Source: Caulobacter hibisci
GTDB lineage: Bacteria > Pseudomonadota > Alphaproteobacteria > Caulobacterales > Caulobacteraceae
Direction of reading: 5' to 3'
Assembly: GCF_016135805.1 (NCBI RefSeq)
Contig: NZ_JADWOX010000001.1
Span: 62,001 to 126,000 of the forward strand
DNA: 64,000 nt
The notes below the pieces were generated by a model that made no database searches, was not told the DNA's origin, and saw only the letters and a list, made by a program, of their open reading frames with translations. The translations under genes were made by a program, and so were the position numbers. Below, in pieces: positions 8,720 through 18,166 of this stretch (positions within the stretch are counted from its first letter, which is position 1; the number at the start of each line of letters is the position of its first letter).

Positions 8720-11700
8720 TCAGAGATTCAGCAGCGTCGGGTCGCCGCCCTGGGCGGTGATGTTGACGCTGAGGGCGCGCTCGACGGCGAAGCGCAGCAG
8801 GGCGTGGGGGCCGCCGGCCTTGGGGCCGGTGCCCGACAGGCCCTCGCCGCCGAACGGCTGCACGCCGACGACCGCGCCGGTCATGCTGCGGTTGACATAG
8901 GCGTTGCCGGCCGGGACCAGGCGCACCACCTCGTCGGCGAAGGCCTGGATGCGCGAGTGCACGCCCAGGGTCAGGCCGTAGCGGCGGGCCGCCAGGGCGC
9001 CGGCGACCTGTTCCAGGTCTTCGGGCTTGTAGCGGACCACGTGCAGGATCGGGCCGAACACCTCGCGCTCGAGGAAGTCGGCGGCGGGGATCTCGGCCAG
9101 GACCGGCGCGAAGAAGGTGCCGCCGGCCGGGGTTTCCAGGGCGTGAAGCACCTTGGCCTCGCGGGTCAGGCGCACGAGATGCTTTTCCAGGGCGTCCTTG
9201 GCGTCGGCGTCGATCACCGGGCCGACGTCGGTGACGGCGTCGGCCGGATCGGCGACGACCAGGGCGTCCATCGCGCCCTTCAGGCCGTCGATGATGTGGT
9301 CGGCGGTGTCGGTGGGCAGGAACAGCAGGCGCAGGGCCGAGCAGCGCTGGCCGGCCGAACCGAAGGCCGAGACGATGACGTCGTCGATCACCTGTTCGCG
9401 CTGGGCGGTGGTGTCGACGAACATGCCGTTGAGGCCGCCGGTCTCGGCGATGAACGGCACGATCGGACCCTGGCGCTGGGCGAGGGTCTGGTTGATCCGC
9501 CAGGCCGTGTCGGTGCCGCCGGTGAAGGCCACGCCGTCCAGGCCCTCATGGGCGGTCAGGGCCGCGCCCACGGTCTCGCCGCGGCCGGGCAGCAGGGCCA
9601 GCAGACGCGGATCAAGGCCCGCGGCGTGGTACAGTTTCACGGCCTCGTAGGCGATGATCGGGGTCTGCTCGGCCGGCTTGGCCAGCACGGCGTTGCCGGC
9701 GGCCAGGGCCGCGGCGATCTGGCCGGTGAAGATGGCCAGCGGGAAGTTCCACGGGCTGATGCAGACGAAGACGCCGCGGCCGGCCAGGGCGAGGGTGTTG
9801 GTCTCGCCGACCGGGCCCTTCAGCACTTCGGGCTCGCCAAACTGCTTTTCGGCCAGCAGGGCGTAGTAGCGGCAGAAGTCCACGGCCTCGCGCACCTCGG
9901 CGACGCCGTCCGACAGGGTCTTGCCGGCCTCGCGGGCCAGGATGGCGATCAGGCGGTCGATGTCGGCTTCCAGGGCGTCGCCCATGGCCCGCAGGACCTT
10001 GGCGCGCGCGACGCCGCCGGCCTGATCCCAGGCCGGTTGGGCGGCGCGGGCCAGCTTGAAGGCCTTGTCGATCTGCGGCAGCTGGGCTTCCGAGGCGGCG
10101 CCGACCACGCGGCCGGCGTCGACTGGCGAGACCACCGGCAGCGGCGGGCCGCCGGCTTCCAGCTTGCCGCCGATCAGCGGACCCGATTGCAGCGGAGCGG
10201 CGTCGACCTTGGCGACGGCGGCGGCCAGGCGGTCGCGATCGGCCTTCATCGACAGATCCAGGCCGGCGCTGTTCCTGCGGCCTTCGCCATAGACGTCGAT
10301 CGGCGTCGGGATCTTGGCGTGGCGGTCGGGATGGGCCTCGACGGCCGAGATCGGATCGACCACCACCTTCTCGACCGGCACCCGCTCGTCGAGCAGGGCG
10401 TGTACGAAGCTGGTGTTGGCGCCGTTCTCCAGCAGGCGACGGACCAGGTAGGGCAGCAGGTCCTCGTGGCCGCCGACCGGGGCGTAGGCGCGCAGGGTGA
10501 CGCCGTCATAGAGGTCGTCGGCGGCCTTGTAGAGCGCCTCGCCCATGCCGTGCAGGCGCTGGTGCTCGATCTTGACGCCGGCGTTCTTGGCCATGCGCAC
10601 CACGGCCGCCAGGGTGTGGGCATTGTGGGTGGCGAACTGGGCGTAGAGGTGCGGCGCGGCGGCGACCAGGGCCTTGGCGTTGACCAGGTACGACAGGTCG
10701 GTGGCGGGCTTGGTGGTGAACACCGGATAGTCCGGCCGGCCGGCGACCTGGGCGCGCTTGATCTCGCTGTCCCAGTAGGCGCCCTTGACCAGGCGCACCA
10801 TCAGGCGGCGGCCGGTTTCCTTCGACAGGGCCTCCAGGCGGGCGATCACCTCGCCGCAGCGCTTCTGGTAGGCCTGCACGGCCAGGCCCAGGCCCTTCCA
10901 CTCGGCCAGGGCCGGTTCGCGGCACAGCTTGTCGAGCAGCTTCAGCGACAGGGCCAGGCGGTCGGCTTCTTCGGCGTCGATGGTGAAGTTGATGTCGTAT
11001 TTGGCGGCGATCAGGGCCAGGCGCAGGGTGCGGGGATAGAGTTCCTCCCACACGCGGTCCTCGTGCGTGGCCTCGTAGCGCGGGCACAGGGCCGACAGCT
11101 TCACCGACACGCCATGGCCCTTTTCCGGACCGGCGCGGTTGGACAGCTTGCCGACCGTTTCGATGGCGTCGGCGTAAGACTTCTCGTAGCGGGCGGCGTC
11201 GGCGGCGGTGCGGGCGCCTTCGCCTAGCATGTCGAACGAGCACATGGTGTCTTCGCTCGCCGCGCGCTTGATGGCCGCCTCGATGGTGCGGCCCAGCACG
11301 AACTGCTCGCCCATGATGCGGATGGCCTGGCCGACGGCGGCGCGGATCACCGGCTCGCCCAGGCGACCGGCGATTTTCTTGATGAAGGTCGGCATGTCCT
11401 TCTTGGCCTCGTCGTCGGGCTCGACGATCTTGCCGGTCAGCATCAGGCCCCAGGTCGAGGCGTTGACGAACAGGCTGTCGCTGCCGCCCAGGTGCGAGGC
11501 CCAGTCGGCCGAGCCGATCTTCTCGGCGATCAGGCGATCACGGGTGTCGTCGTCGGGGGTGCGCAGCAGGGCTTCGGCCAGGCACATCAACGCCAGGCCC
11601 TCGCGGGTGCCCAGGCTGAACTCCTGCAGGAAGCTTTCGACCACGCCCTGCTTGCGGACGCTGCGACGGGCGCCGCGCACCAGGGCCTCGGCCTCGGCGC

Positions 11701-11809
11701 GGACGGCGGCGCGGTCTTCGCTCGACAGGGCCTGGGCGGCCAGCAGGTCGGCGATCACTGCCTTCTCGTCACGGTACTTGCCGTCGTCCAGGGAGTCCCA
11801 AGCGGTCAT
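8720..11809 (-). CDS. putA: Bifunctional proline dehydrogenase / L-glutamate gamma-semialdehyde dehydrogenase
   Basis: Converts proline to glutamate in two steps, using FAD then NAD. I start it at ATG 11809 because GAGGA lies 6 nt upstream; the frame extends open to 11947 but no better start is seen. That gives 1029 aa, normal for PutA. The N-terminal half carries the proline dehydrogenase barrel (for example KLSALCPRYEATH, RLVKGAYWDSEIKRAQ, FATHNAHT). The C-terminal half is an aldehyde dehydrogenase with nucleophile Cys in GSAGQRCSALR and Glu in FIAETGG. No clear N-terminal DNA-binding domain is seen, so control by the divergent Lrp-type gene is likely, as known for other alphaproteobacteria. 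Confidence 0.95.
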   Translation of the reverse strand: MTAWDSLDDGKYRDEKAVIADLLAAQALSSEDRAAVRAEAEALVRGARRSVRKQGVVESFLQEFSLGTREGLALMCLAEALLRTPDDDTRDRLIAEKIGSADWASHLGGSDSLFVNASTWGLMLTGKIVEPDDEAKKDMPTFIKKIAGRLGEPVIRAAVGQAIRIMGEQFVLGRTIEAAIKRAASEDTMCSFDMLGEGARTAADAARYEKSYADAIETVGKLSNRAGPEKGHGVSVKLSALCPRYEATHEDRVWEELYPRTLRLALIAAKYDINFTIDAEEADRLALSLKLLDKLCREPALAEWKGLGLAVQAYQKRCGEVIARLEALSKETGRRLMVRLVKGAYWDSEIKRAQVAGRPDYPVFTTKPATDLSYLVNAKALVAAAPHLYAQFATHNAHTLAAVVRMAKNAGVKIEHQRLHGMGEALYKAADDLYDGVTLRAYAPVGGHEDLLPYLVRRLLENGANTSFVHALLDERVPVEKVVVDPISAVEAHPDRHAKIPTPIDVYGEGRRNSAGLDLSMKADRDRLAAAVAKVDAAPLQSGPLIGGKLEAGGPPLPVVSPVDAGRVVGAASEAQLPQIDKAFKLARAAQPAWDQAGGVARAKVLRAMGDALEADIDRLIAILAREAGKTLSDGVAEVREAVDFCRYYALLAEKQFGEPEVLKGPVGETNTLALAGRGVFVCISPWNFPLAIFTGQIAAALAAGNAVLAKPAEQTPIIAYEAVKLYHAAGLDPRLLALLPGRGETVGAALTAHEGLDGVAFTGGTDTAWRINQTLAQRQGPIVPFIAETGGLNGMFVDTTAQREQVIDDVIVSAFGSAGQRCSALRLLFLPTDTADHIIDGLKGAMDALVVADPADAVTDVGPVIDADAKDALEKHLVRLTREAKVLHALETPAGGTFFAPVLAEIPAADFLEREVFGPILHVVRYKPEDLEQVAGALAARRYGLTLGVHSRIQAFADEVVRLVPAGNAYVNRSMTGAVVGVQPFGGEGLSGTGPKAGGPHALLRFAVERALSVNITAQGGDPTLLNL

Positions 11810-12255
11810 GACGCGTCCTCGCAGATGATTTATCGTCGCTGTAACCTGGCTATGATCGAAGGTGCTTCGTTTGTTGGGTCTGGCTTCCGTATCCTGTTCG
11901 GCGTAGACGTCGAAAAACGTTGTCCGCTCCAAACGGCCTCCCGGCAACGCGAAAACCCCGCGACAGGGCGTCGCGGCGCGCGATCGTGGTCGCAGACTAA
12001 GAGGGGAAGGGGAGCACTGGAAGGGACGCGTCTCGGGGGGGACCGCGCGTCCCTTCCGCTCGTCGCCTGCGCTGGGGGATGCGCGGCGATGGTTTCCCGC
12101 CGAGCGGGAGGTCCAATGCGAAGCGCGCCGACTGGGGGAAGCGGCGTGGGGAAGCTTCGCTAGGACGATTGAGGGTGTAGGCTTCTTCGCACCGAAGGTG
12201 CTTTGTTTGTTATCGGTATTTTCAAAATTATCTTCGCTGAAAGTGACGAAATTCC
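11810..12255. promoter_or_regulatory. putA-lrp divergent control region
   Basis: This 446-bp gap holds no convincing gene. Near each end is a copy of CGAAGGTGCTTYGTTTGTT, at 11857-11875 and 12193-12211, identical at 18 of 19 positions. Each copy contains a small palindrome, CGAAG-GTG-CTTCG (perfect in the first copy, one mismatch in the second), and each sits about 45-50 bp from the start codon it faces. Confidence 0.65.
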
Positions 12256-12717
12256 ATGTCCGCTCTAGATGACACCGATCGCCGGCTCCTGCGCGTGCTG
12301 CAGGCCGACGGCCGGATCACCAACGCCGAGCTGGCCAAGCGCTGCAACCTGTCGCCGGCCGCCACCTTCGACCGCGTGCGTCGCCTGCGCGAGCGCGGGT
12401 TCATCACCGGCTATGCGGCCCTGCTAGATCCGGCCAAGGTCGACCGCGCCCTGTTGATCTTCGTCGAAGTGGTGCTGGACCGCACGACCGGCGAGGTGTT
12501 CGAGGACTTCGCCGCCGCCGTGCGCCGCGCGCCCGAGGTGCTTGAGTGCCACATGGTGGCCGGCGGCTTCGACTACCTGATCAAGGCCCGCGTGCGCGAC
12601 ATGGACGCCTATCGCAGCTTCCTGGGCGACATCCTGGTCAAGATGCCGGGCGTGCGCGAGACCCGCACCTATGCGGTGCTGGAAGAGGTCAAGAGCACGG
12701 TGCAACTGCCGCTGTAG
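12256..12717 (+). CDS. putR: Lrp/AsnC-family regulator, probable PutR-type activator of putA
   Basis: 153 aa with an N-terminal winged helix-turn-helix (LDDTDRRLLRVLQADGRITNAELAKRCNLSPAATFDRVRRL) and a C-terminal RAM/effector domain (VLECHMVAGGFDYLIKARVRDM). Lrp-type genes divergent from putA activate it in response to proline in several alphaproteobacteria, including Agrobacterium, and this layout is the same. Two matching repeats in the shared gap are the candidate sites. The start ATG 12256 begins at the usual N-terminus of the family; the ribosome site is weak. Confidence 0.82.
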   Translation: MSALDDTDRRLLRVLQADGRITNAELAKRCNLSPAATFDRVRRLRERGFITGYAALLDPAKVDRALLIFVEVVLDRTTGEVFEDFAAAVRRAPEVLECHMVAGGFDYLIKARVRDMDAYRSFLGDILVKMPGVRETRTYAVLEEVKSTVQLPL

Positions 12718-12936
12718 GAAGATTTTTCGACGCCTAGGGGTTGAAAGGGCCGATCGGCTCCTCATATATGCGTTCAGCGCCGATCGCTTGCCGTCTTCCG
12801 AGATGGAAAATCGCGAGGCGCTGTATCGCCAGACACCTACCGTCTCCGAGCCTAGGCTTCGACGGTTCCCGGCGAGACTTTCACCCTTTGAACTTCGTGG
12901 CCTGGCGATCGTCGCCAGACCCTGACTTGGAACTAC
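12718..12936. other. Gap with short inverted repeats after the Lrp gene
   Basis: No gene is seen. There is an inverted repeat GATCGGC/GCCGATC (12752-12758 with 12779-12785) and another, CTGGCGA-TCG-TCGCCAG (about 12902-12918), just before the 53-aa ORF. Confidence 0.4.
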
Positions 12937-13098
12937 ATGAAATCTGTCTCTACTCGCGTGGCCGCCGTTCGGCACGAGCCCCGCACCCAACGACCCCTGC
13001 GCAGCATGACGCCCGCGCCCGCCGCCCGGACAGACTGGGCTTGGCCGGGCCTGACCCGCGCCGAGCTGCGCGAACTGGTCATCGAACAGATCGGCTGA
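12937..13098 (+). CDS. Small hypothetical protein (53 aa)
   Basis: ORF of 53 codons reading MKSVSTRVAAVRHEPRTQRP, then a linker rich in Pro and Ala, and ending RTDWAWPGLTRAELRELVIEQIG. The N-terminal part is basic and probably disordered; the C-terminal end looks like an amphipathic helix. It is followed after 43 nt by a strong terminator, which supports it being a transcribed unit. No function can be assigned. The ribosome site is poor, so it could be leaderless or spurious. Confidence 0.5.
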   Translation: MKSVSTRVAAVRHEPRTQRPLRSMTPAPAARTDWAWPGLTRAELRELVIEQIG

Positions 13099-13141
13099 TC
13101 GCCGACTGACCCGTCGCCGGCGTCAGAAGCCGGAAGCAAAA

Positions 13142-13170
13142 AAGCCGCCCAGGTTCGACCTGGGCGGCTT
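13142..13170. terminator. Strong bidirectional Rho-independent terminator
   Basis: A 13-bp perfect stem (AAGCCGCCCAGGT and complement) with a TCG loop. It is followed by CTTCATTTT on the plus strand and preceded by an A-run on the other, so it serves the convergent 53-aa ORF and dehydratase gene. Confidence 0.85.
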
Positions 13171-13196
13171 CTTCATTTTCAGCGAGGCGGAGAGCC

Positions 13197-14996
13197 TTAG
13201 TGGCTGTCGCGCGGCAGGCCCTTGGTCTGGGCGATGCGCTGGTACTTCACGGCCGGTTCCAGCACCGCGCCGGTGTCCATCTGGCCGACGATGGCCCGCT
13301 GGATCTCCTGCCAGGGGGTCTGGCTTTCCGGGTACTTGTAGCCGCCGGCCGCCTCCAGGGCCTTGCGGCGCTGGGCGACTTCCTCCGGGGTGATCAGCAC
13401 GTCGACGCGCGACTTGCGCAGGTCGAAGCGGACCTTGTCGCCGGTCTTCAGCAGGGCCAGGCCGCCGCCGACGGCGGCTTCGGGCGAGGCGTTGAGGATC
13501 GAGGGCGAGCCCGAGGTGCCCGACTGACGGCCGTCGCCGATGCAGGGGAGCTGCTTGACGCCGCGTTTGATCAGGTAGTCGGGGGCGCGCATGTTCACGA
13601 CCTCGGCCGATCCGGGATAGCCCACCGGGCCCGCGCCGCGCATGAACAGGATCGAGTTCTCGGTGATGCCGACCGACGGGTCGTCGATGCGGTGGTGGTA
13701 GTCTTCCGGACCGTCGAAGACCACGGCCTCGCCTTCGAAGGCGTCCGGATCCTCGTCGTTCGACAGGTAGCGGTCGCGGAACTCGCCGGAGATCACGCTG
13801 GTCTTCATGATCGCCGAGTTGAACAGGTTGCCGCGCATGACCACGAAGCCGGCGCGCTCGACCAGCGGGTTGTCGAACGTGCGGATGACGTCGGCGTCCT
13901 CGATCGTCGCGTCGCGGCAGGCGTCGCCCATGGTCTGGCCCGAGACGGTCAGGGCGTCTTCGTTGATCAGGCCCTGCTTGATCAGCTGGGCGGTCACGGC
14001 GGGCACGCCGCCAGCGTGATAATAGTCCTCGCCCAGGTACTTGCCGGCCGGCTGCAGGTTGACCAGCAGCGGCACGTCCTCACCCTTTTCCTGCCAGTCG
14101 TCGACCGTCAGCTCGACGCCGATGTGGCGGGCCAGGGCGTTCAGGTGGATCGGGGCGTTGGTCGAGCCGCCGATCGCCGAGTTGACGACGATGGCGTTCA
14201 GGAACGCCTCGCGGGTCAGGATATCCGAGGGCTTGAGGTCTTCCTTGACCATGTCGACGATGCGCAGGCCGGTCAGGTAGGCGTTTTCCTGGCGGTCGCG
14301 GTAGGGCGCGGGGATGGCGGCCGAGCCGGTGAGCGACATGCCCAGGGCTTCGGTCAGCGAGTTCATCGTCGTGGCCGTGCCCATGGTGTTGCAGAAGCCG
14401 GTCGACGGGGCCGAGGAGGCGACCAGCTTGATGAAGCCGGCGTTGTCGATCTCGCCGGCGGCCAGCATTTCGCGGGCCTTCCAGACGATGGTGCCCGAAC
14501 CGGTGCGCTCGCCCTTGTGCCAGCCGTTCAGCATCGGGCCGACCGACAGGGCGATGGCCGGGATGTTCACGGTGGCGGCGGCCATCAGGCAGGCCGGGGT
14601 GGTCTTGTCGCAGCCGATGGTCAGCACCACGCCGTCGATCGGATAGCCGTACAGGGTCTCGACCAGGCCCAGATAGGCCAGGTTGCGGTCAAGGCCCGCG
14701 GTCGGGCGCTTGCCGGTTTCCTGAATGGGGTGGACCGGGAATTCGATGGCGATGCCGCCCGCTGTGCGGATGCCTTCGCGCAGGCGCTCGGCCAGAACGA
14801 GGTGGTGGCGGTTGCAGGGCGACAGGTCCGAACCGGTCTGGGCGATGCCGATGATCGGCTTGCCCGACTGCAGTTCTTCCAGGGTCAGGCCGTAGTTCAG
14901 GTAGCGCTCCAGATAGAGCGCGGTCATGTCCACGTTGTCCGGATTGTCGAACCAGGCCCGCGAACGAAGGGAGCGAGGCGCGGCTTTGGTGGTCAT
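13197..14996 (-). CDS. IlvD/Edd-family sugar-acid dehydratase (L-arabinonate or D-xylonate type)
   Basis: Removes water from an aldonic acid to give a 2-keto-3-deoxy acid, using an iron-sulfur cluster. ATG 14996 follows AGGA; an in-frame TTG ten codons upstream is less likely. The 599-aa protein has cysteines C61 (SPCNRHH), C129 (IGCDKTTP) and C202 (GFCNTMGTA) in the cluster-binding positions of this family. It closely resembles the Caulobacter xylonate dehydratase in layout and motifs. The divergent L-arabinose/D-galactose 1-dehydrogenase homologue and the semialdehyde dehydrogenase point to L-arabinonate, or possibly galactonate, as substrate. Both directions share a repeated operator. Confidence 0.85.
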   Translation of the reverse strand: MTTKAAPRSLRSRAWFDNPDNVDMTALYLERYLNYGLTLEELQSGKPIIGIAQTGSDLSPCNRHHLVLAERLREGIRTAGGIAIEFPVHPIQETGKRPTAGLDRNLAYLGLVETLYGYPIDGVVLTIGCDKTTPACLMAAATVNIPAIALSVGPMLNGWHKGERTGSGTIVWKAREMLAAGEIDNAGFIKLVASSAPSTGFCNTMGTATTMNSLTEALGMSLTGSAAIPAPYRDRQENAYLTGLRIVDMVKEDLKPSDILTREAFLNAIVVNSAIGGSTNAPIHLNALARHIGVELTVDDWQEKGEDVPLLVNLQPAGKYLGEDYYHAGGVPAVTAQLIKQGLINEDALTVSGQTMGDACRDATIEDADVIRTFDNPLVERAGFVVMRGNLFNSAIMKTSVISGEFRDRYLSNDEDPDAFEGEAVVFDGPEDYHHRIDDPSVGITENSILFMRGAGPVGYPGSAEVVNMRAPDYLIKRGVKQLPCIGDGRQSGTSGSPSILNASPEAAVGGGLALLKTGDKVRFDLRKSRVDVLITPEEVAQRRKALEAAGGYKYPESQTPWQEIQRAIVGQMDTGAVLEPAVKYQRIAQTKGLPRDSH

Positions 14997-15055
14997 GATG
15001 GTCCTGTTTTTCCTCGGTCGATCCAAGCGGATCGCCTCGCCGGGCGAGGTTTATA

Positions 15056-15070
15056 CTATTTGTCTGACTA
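15056..15070. promoter_or_regulatory. Operator copy 1 (dehydratase side)
   Basis: CTATTTGTCTGACTA. It contains TTGTCTGACTA, which fits the TNGTNNNACNA pattern of FadR-type GntR regulators. It overlaps a likely minus-strand -10 (TATAGT), with a TTGACG about 15 bp further upstream. An identical copy lies at 15389-15403. Confidence 0.7.
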
Positions 15071-15367
15071 TACCGGCCGACGGGGGTCGTCAACGACCGC
15101 CATGGGGGCGGCCGGGAGGCGGAACGTCGCGCGCCTTCAAGGCCTTGCGAGCAATTCGCAATTGCCGAAAGGGCGCCGATGCGCCGATGATAGCGCTCAC
15201 ATTGTAAGGTCTGGGTCTGCGGCTTGTCACCCACGACGATGTTCGGCGAGCGCCGATAATGTAGGACGATTACTCGCTCCGGTCGAATGGTGCGACTTCT
15301 TTCGGTGCGGCGGCCACGCGATGGGCGGCGCGAAAAGCAAGAACGCAGCGCGTTCTCATCGTCCTGT

Positions 15368-15395
15368 TTGACAGGCGCGGGGAGGGCGCTATTTG
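15368..15395 (+). promoter_or_regulatory. Sigma70-type promoter for the sugar dehydrogenase gene
   Basis: TTGACA at 15368-15373 and TATTTG at 15390-15395, spaced 16 bp. The -10 lies within the second operator copy, so a repressor bound there would block it. A transcript starting near 15402 would have a very short or no leader for the first in-frame ATG (15404). Confidence 0.6.
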
Positions 15396-15403
15396 TCTGA
15401 CTA
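15389..15403. promoter_or_regulatory. Operator copy 2 (dehydrogenase side)
   Basis: CTATTTGTCTGACTA, a perfect 15-bp direct repeat of 15056-15070, 333 bp away. The repeat of an operator at both ends of the divergent gap suggests joint repression by one GntR-type protein encoded outside the window. Confidence 0.75.
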
Positions 15404-15451
15404 ATGATAAGGCCGCGCAGGCGGCGCTCCATGCCCAGGTATTTCGTCCAG

Positions 15452-16372
15452 ATGACCATCCGCATCGCCATCGTCGGCCTGGGCAAGATCGCCCGCGACC
15501 AGCACCTGCCCGCGATCGAAAAGGACGCGCGCTTCGAACTGGCCGCCGTGGCCAGCCGCAGCGCCGGCGTCGATGGCGTGCCCCATTTCACCGACCTGGC
15601 CGAACTGTTGGCCTCGGGCGTCGAATTCGACGCCGTCGCCCTCTGCACCCCGCCGCAGGTGCGCCACACGATCGCCCGCCAGGCCATCGACGCCGGCAAG
15701 CACGTGATGCTGGAAAAGCCGCCCGGCGCGACGCTGAGCGAGGTCGAGGACCTGAAGCTGGCCGCCCAGGCCAAGGGCGTGACCCTGCAGACCACCTGGC
15801 ACTCGCGCTACGCCACCGCCGTGGCCCCGGCCCAGACCTGGCTGTCGGGCAAGACCATCAAGTCGGTGCAGATCAACTGGAAGGAAGACGTGCGCGTCTG
15901 GCATCCGGGCCAGACCTGGATCTGGCAGGCCGGCGGCCTGGGCGTCTTCGATCCCGGCATCAACGCCCTGTCGATCGCCACCGTCGTGCTGCCGCCGTTC
16001 TTCCTGCAGAAGGCCACGCTGCACGTGCCGGAGAACTGCCAGTCGCCGGTCGAGGCTCAACTCTCTTTCGTGACTGTCGCCGGCGCGCCGGTCGAGGCCG
16101 CGTTCGACTTCCTGCAGACCGGTCCGCAGAGCTGGGACATCATCATCCAGACCGACGGCGGCGAGCTGAAGCTCTCGCACGGCGGTTCGCGTCTGTGGGT
16201 CGACGGCGTGCTGACGCACGAGGGGCCGGACGAGGAATATCCGGGCCTCTACGACGCCTTCGCCCGCCTGATCGCGGCCGGCGGTTCGGACGTCGACGTC
16301 AGCCCGCTGCGCCACGTCGCCGACGCCTTCCTGCTGGGCGAGCGGGTCACCGCGCCGGCCTTCATCGAATAA
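15452..16372 (+). CDS. Gfo/Idh/MocA-family sugar 1-dehydrogenase (L-arabinose / D-galactose type)
   Basis: Oxidises an aldose at C1 to the lactone with NAD(P). The N-terminus IRIAIVGLGKIARDQHLPAI and the segments CTPPQV, KHVMLEKPPGATL, WKEDVR.WHPGQTWIW and GGLGVFDPGINALSI are those of Azospirillum L-arabinose 1-dehydrogenase and Pseudomonas galactose dehydrogenase. Starting at ATG 15452 gives 306 aa, the family length; in-frame ATGs at 15404 and 15431 are alternatives and none has a strong ribosome site. Together with the dehydratase and 16484-18004 it forms most of a non-phosphorylative pathway to 2-ketoglutarate; a lactonase and the second dehydratase are not in the window. Confidence 0.87.
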   Translation: MTIRIAIVGLGKIARDQHLPAIEKDARFELAAVASRSAGVDGVPHFTDLAELLASGVEFDAVALCTPPQVRHTIARQAIDAGKHVMLEKPPGATLSEVEDLKLAAQAKGVTLQTTWHSRYATAVAPAQTWLSGKTIKSVQINWKEDVRVWHPGQTWIWQAGGLGVFDPGINALSIATVVLPPFFLQKATLHVPENCQSPVEAQLSFVTVAGAPVEAAFDFLQTGPQSWDIIIQTDGGELKLSHGGSRLWVDGVLTHEGPDEEYPGLYDAFARLIAAGGSDVDVSPLRHVADAFLLGERVTAPAFIE

Positions 16373-16483
16373 ATCAACGGGCCATCGAATAAGCGATGGT
16401 TGCGCTAACATTGACCTGACAAAACGCGGGGGAAGGGCCTATATGCGGGCCCATTCCCGTCCGCCAAAACCGCGAGCGCCGTC

Positions 16484-18004
16484 ATGACCGAACTCCGCAG
16501 CCTGAACCCCGCCACGGGCGAGCACTTCGGCGACGTCTTCCCCGAGCCGACCGCGGCCCAGATCGAGGCGGCCCTGGCCGCCGCCGACGCGGCGTTCGAC
16601 GTCTATCGCGAGACCGACCTCGAGACCCGCGCGGCCTTCCTCGAAGGCGTCGCCGCCGAGATCGAGGCCATCGGCGACGAACTGATCGAGCGCGCCATGG
16701 CCGAGACCGGCCTGCCGCGCGCCCGCCTGGAAGGCGAGCGCGGCCGCACCACCGGCCAGCTGCGCCTGTTCGCCAAGACCGTCCGCCAGGGCGACTTCCT
16801 CGGCGCCCGCGTCGACCCGGCCCTGCCCGAGCGCAAGCCGCTGCCGCGCGCCGACCTGCGCCAGCGCTTCATCGGCCTGGGTCCCGTCGCCGTGTTCGGC
16901 GCCAGCAACTTCCCGCTGGCCTTCTCGACCGCCGGCGGCGACACCACCGCGGCCCTGGCCGCCGGCTGCCCGGTCGTCTTCAAGGGCCACCCGGCCCACC
17001 CCGGCACCGCCGCCCTGGTCGGCGCCGCCGTCAGCAAGGCCGTGGAAAAGGCGGGCCTGCCGGCCGGCGTGTTCGCGCTGCTGACCGGCCAGACCCACGA
17101 GCTGGGCGGCGCCCTGGTCCGCGACAGCCGCATCAAGGCCGTCGGCTTCACCGGTTCGCGCGCCGGCGGCGTGGCGCTGATGAAGATCGCCAACGAACGC
17201 CCCGAGCCGATCCCGGTCTATGCCGAGATGAGCAGCGTCAACCCAGTCATCCTGTTCCCGCACGCCCTGGCCGCCCGCGCCCAGGCCCTGGGCGCGGCCT
17301 TCGTCGGCTCGCTGACCATGGGCTCGGGCCAGTTCTGCACCAATCCCGGCCTGGTCTTCGCGCTGGAAGGCCCCGACCTCGATGCGTTCGTGGCCTCGGC
17401 CTCGGCCGCCCTGGCCGGCGCTCACCCGCAGGTCATGCTGACCCCGGGCATCTTCGGCGCCTATGAGCAGGGCGTCGAGAAGCTGGGCGCGCGTCCGGGC
17501 GTCACCGTCGCCGCCCGCGGCCTGGTCGGCGAAGGCTGCAACCAGGGCCAGGGCGCCCTGTTCGTGGTCGATGCGGCCACCTTCGCCGCCGACCCGGCTC
17601 TGAGCCACGAAGTGTTCGGCTCGTCGTCGGTGATCGTCAGCGCGCCGGATCTGGCCACTTTGGCCAGCCTGCTGGAAGGCCTGGAAGGCCAGCTGACCGC
17701 CACCCTGCACCTCGACGCCGAAGACGCCGAGGCCGCCCGCGGCCTGCTGCCGATCCTCGAGCGCAAGGCCGGCCGCATCCTGGCCAACGGCTGGCCGACC
17801 GGCGTGGAAGTGGCTCCGGCCATGGTCCACGGCGGCCCGTTCCCGGCCACCTCGGACGGCCGCTCGACCTCGGTCGGCACCCGCGCCGTCGAGCGCTTCC
17901 TGCGCCCGGTCTGCTACCAGGACCTGCCCGACGTGCTGCTGCCGGCGGCCCTGAAGGACGCCAACCCGTGGGGCGTCAAGCGCGCCGTCGACGGCGTGCT
18001 GTAG
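16484..18004 (+). CDS. 2-Ketoglutarate semialdehyde (2,5-dioxovalerate) dehydrogenase
   Basis: Last step of the non-phosphorylative pentose pathway: oxidation of the semialdehyde to 2-ketoglutarate with NAD(P). 506 aa, aldehyde dehydrogenase superfamily, with [16 protein letters not shown], the NAD loop GFTGSRAGG, Glu in YAEMSSVNP and nucleophile C285 in [21 protein letters not shown] and GHPAHPGT are typical of the ketoglutarate semialdehyde subgroup. ATG 16484 lies 111 nt after the dehydrogenase gene. TTGACCTGACAA at 16411-16422 resembles a degenerate form of the upstream operators, so it may have its own regulated promoter. Confidence 0.87.
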   Translation: MTELRSLNPATGEHFGDVFPEPTAAQIEAALAAADAAFDVYRETDLETRAAFLEGVAAEIEAIGDELIERAMAETGLPRARLEGERGRTTGQLRLFAKTVRQGDFLGARVDPALPERKPLPRADLRQRFIGLGPVAVFGASNFPLAFSTAGGDTTAALAAGCPVVFKGHPAHPGTAALVGAAVSKAVEKAGLPAGVFALLTGQTHELGGALVRDSRIKAVGFTGSRAGGVALMKIANERPEPIPVYAEMSSVNPVILFPHALAARAQALGAAFVGSLTMGSGQFCTNPGLVFALEGPDLDAFVASASAALAGAHPQVMLTPGIFGAYEQGVEKLGARPGVTVAARGLVGEGCNQGQGALFVVDAATFAADPALSHEVFGSSSVIVSAPDLATLASLLEGLEGQLTATLHLDAEDAEAARGLLPILERKAGRILANGWPTGVEVAPAMVHGGPFPATSDGRSTSVGTRAVERFLRPVCYQDLPDVLLPAALKDANPWGVKRAVDGVL

Positions 18005-18126
18005 TTTACAGGGTGCGAGAACCCCGCCCTTCGACAAGCTCAGGGTGAGGTTCTCGACTGCTCCGGCCTGTAACTTGGTCCTCATCCTGAGCTCGTCAAA
18101 GGACGAGGGCCATGCACTGAAGCGAC

Positions 18127-18166
18127 AAGGCGTGCGACCCGCTCCGGGGCGCACGCCTTTTCTTTT
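18127..18166 (+). terminator. Rho-independent terminator after the semialdehyde dehydrogenase
   Basis: A 10-bp stem AAGGCGTGCG/CGCACGCCTT followed by TTTCTTTT. Located 123 bases past the stop codon. Confidence 0.8.

Noticed and set aside
8606..11227. 873-aa plus-strand ORF opposite putA
   Set aside because: It is the antisense of putA with biased composition (His, Gln, Gly, Arg) typical of high-GC shadow frames, while putA has clear motifs.
13200..15371. 723-aa plus-strand ORF opposite the dehydratase
   Set aside because: Shadow frame; the dehydratase on the other strand has the conserved cysteines.
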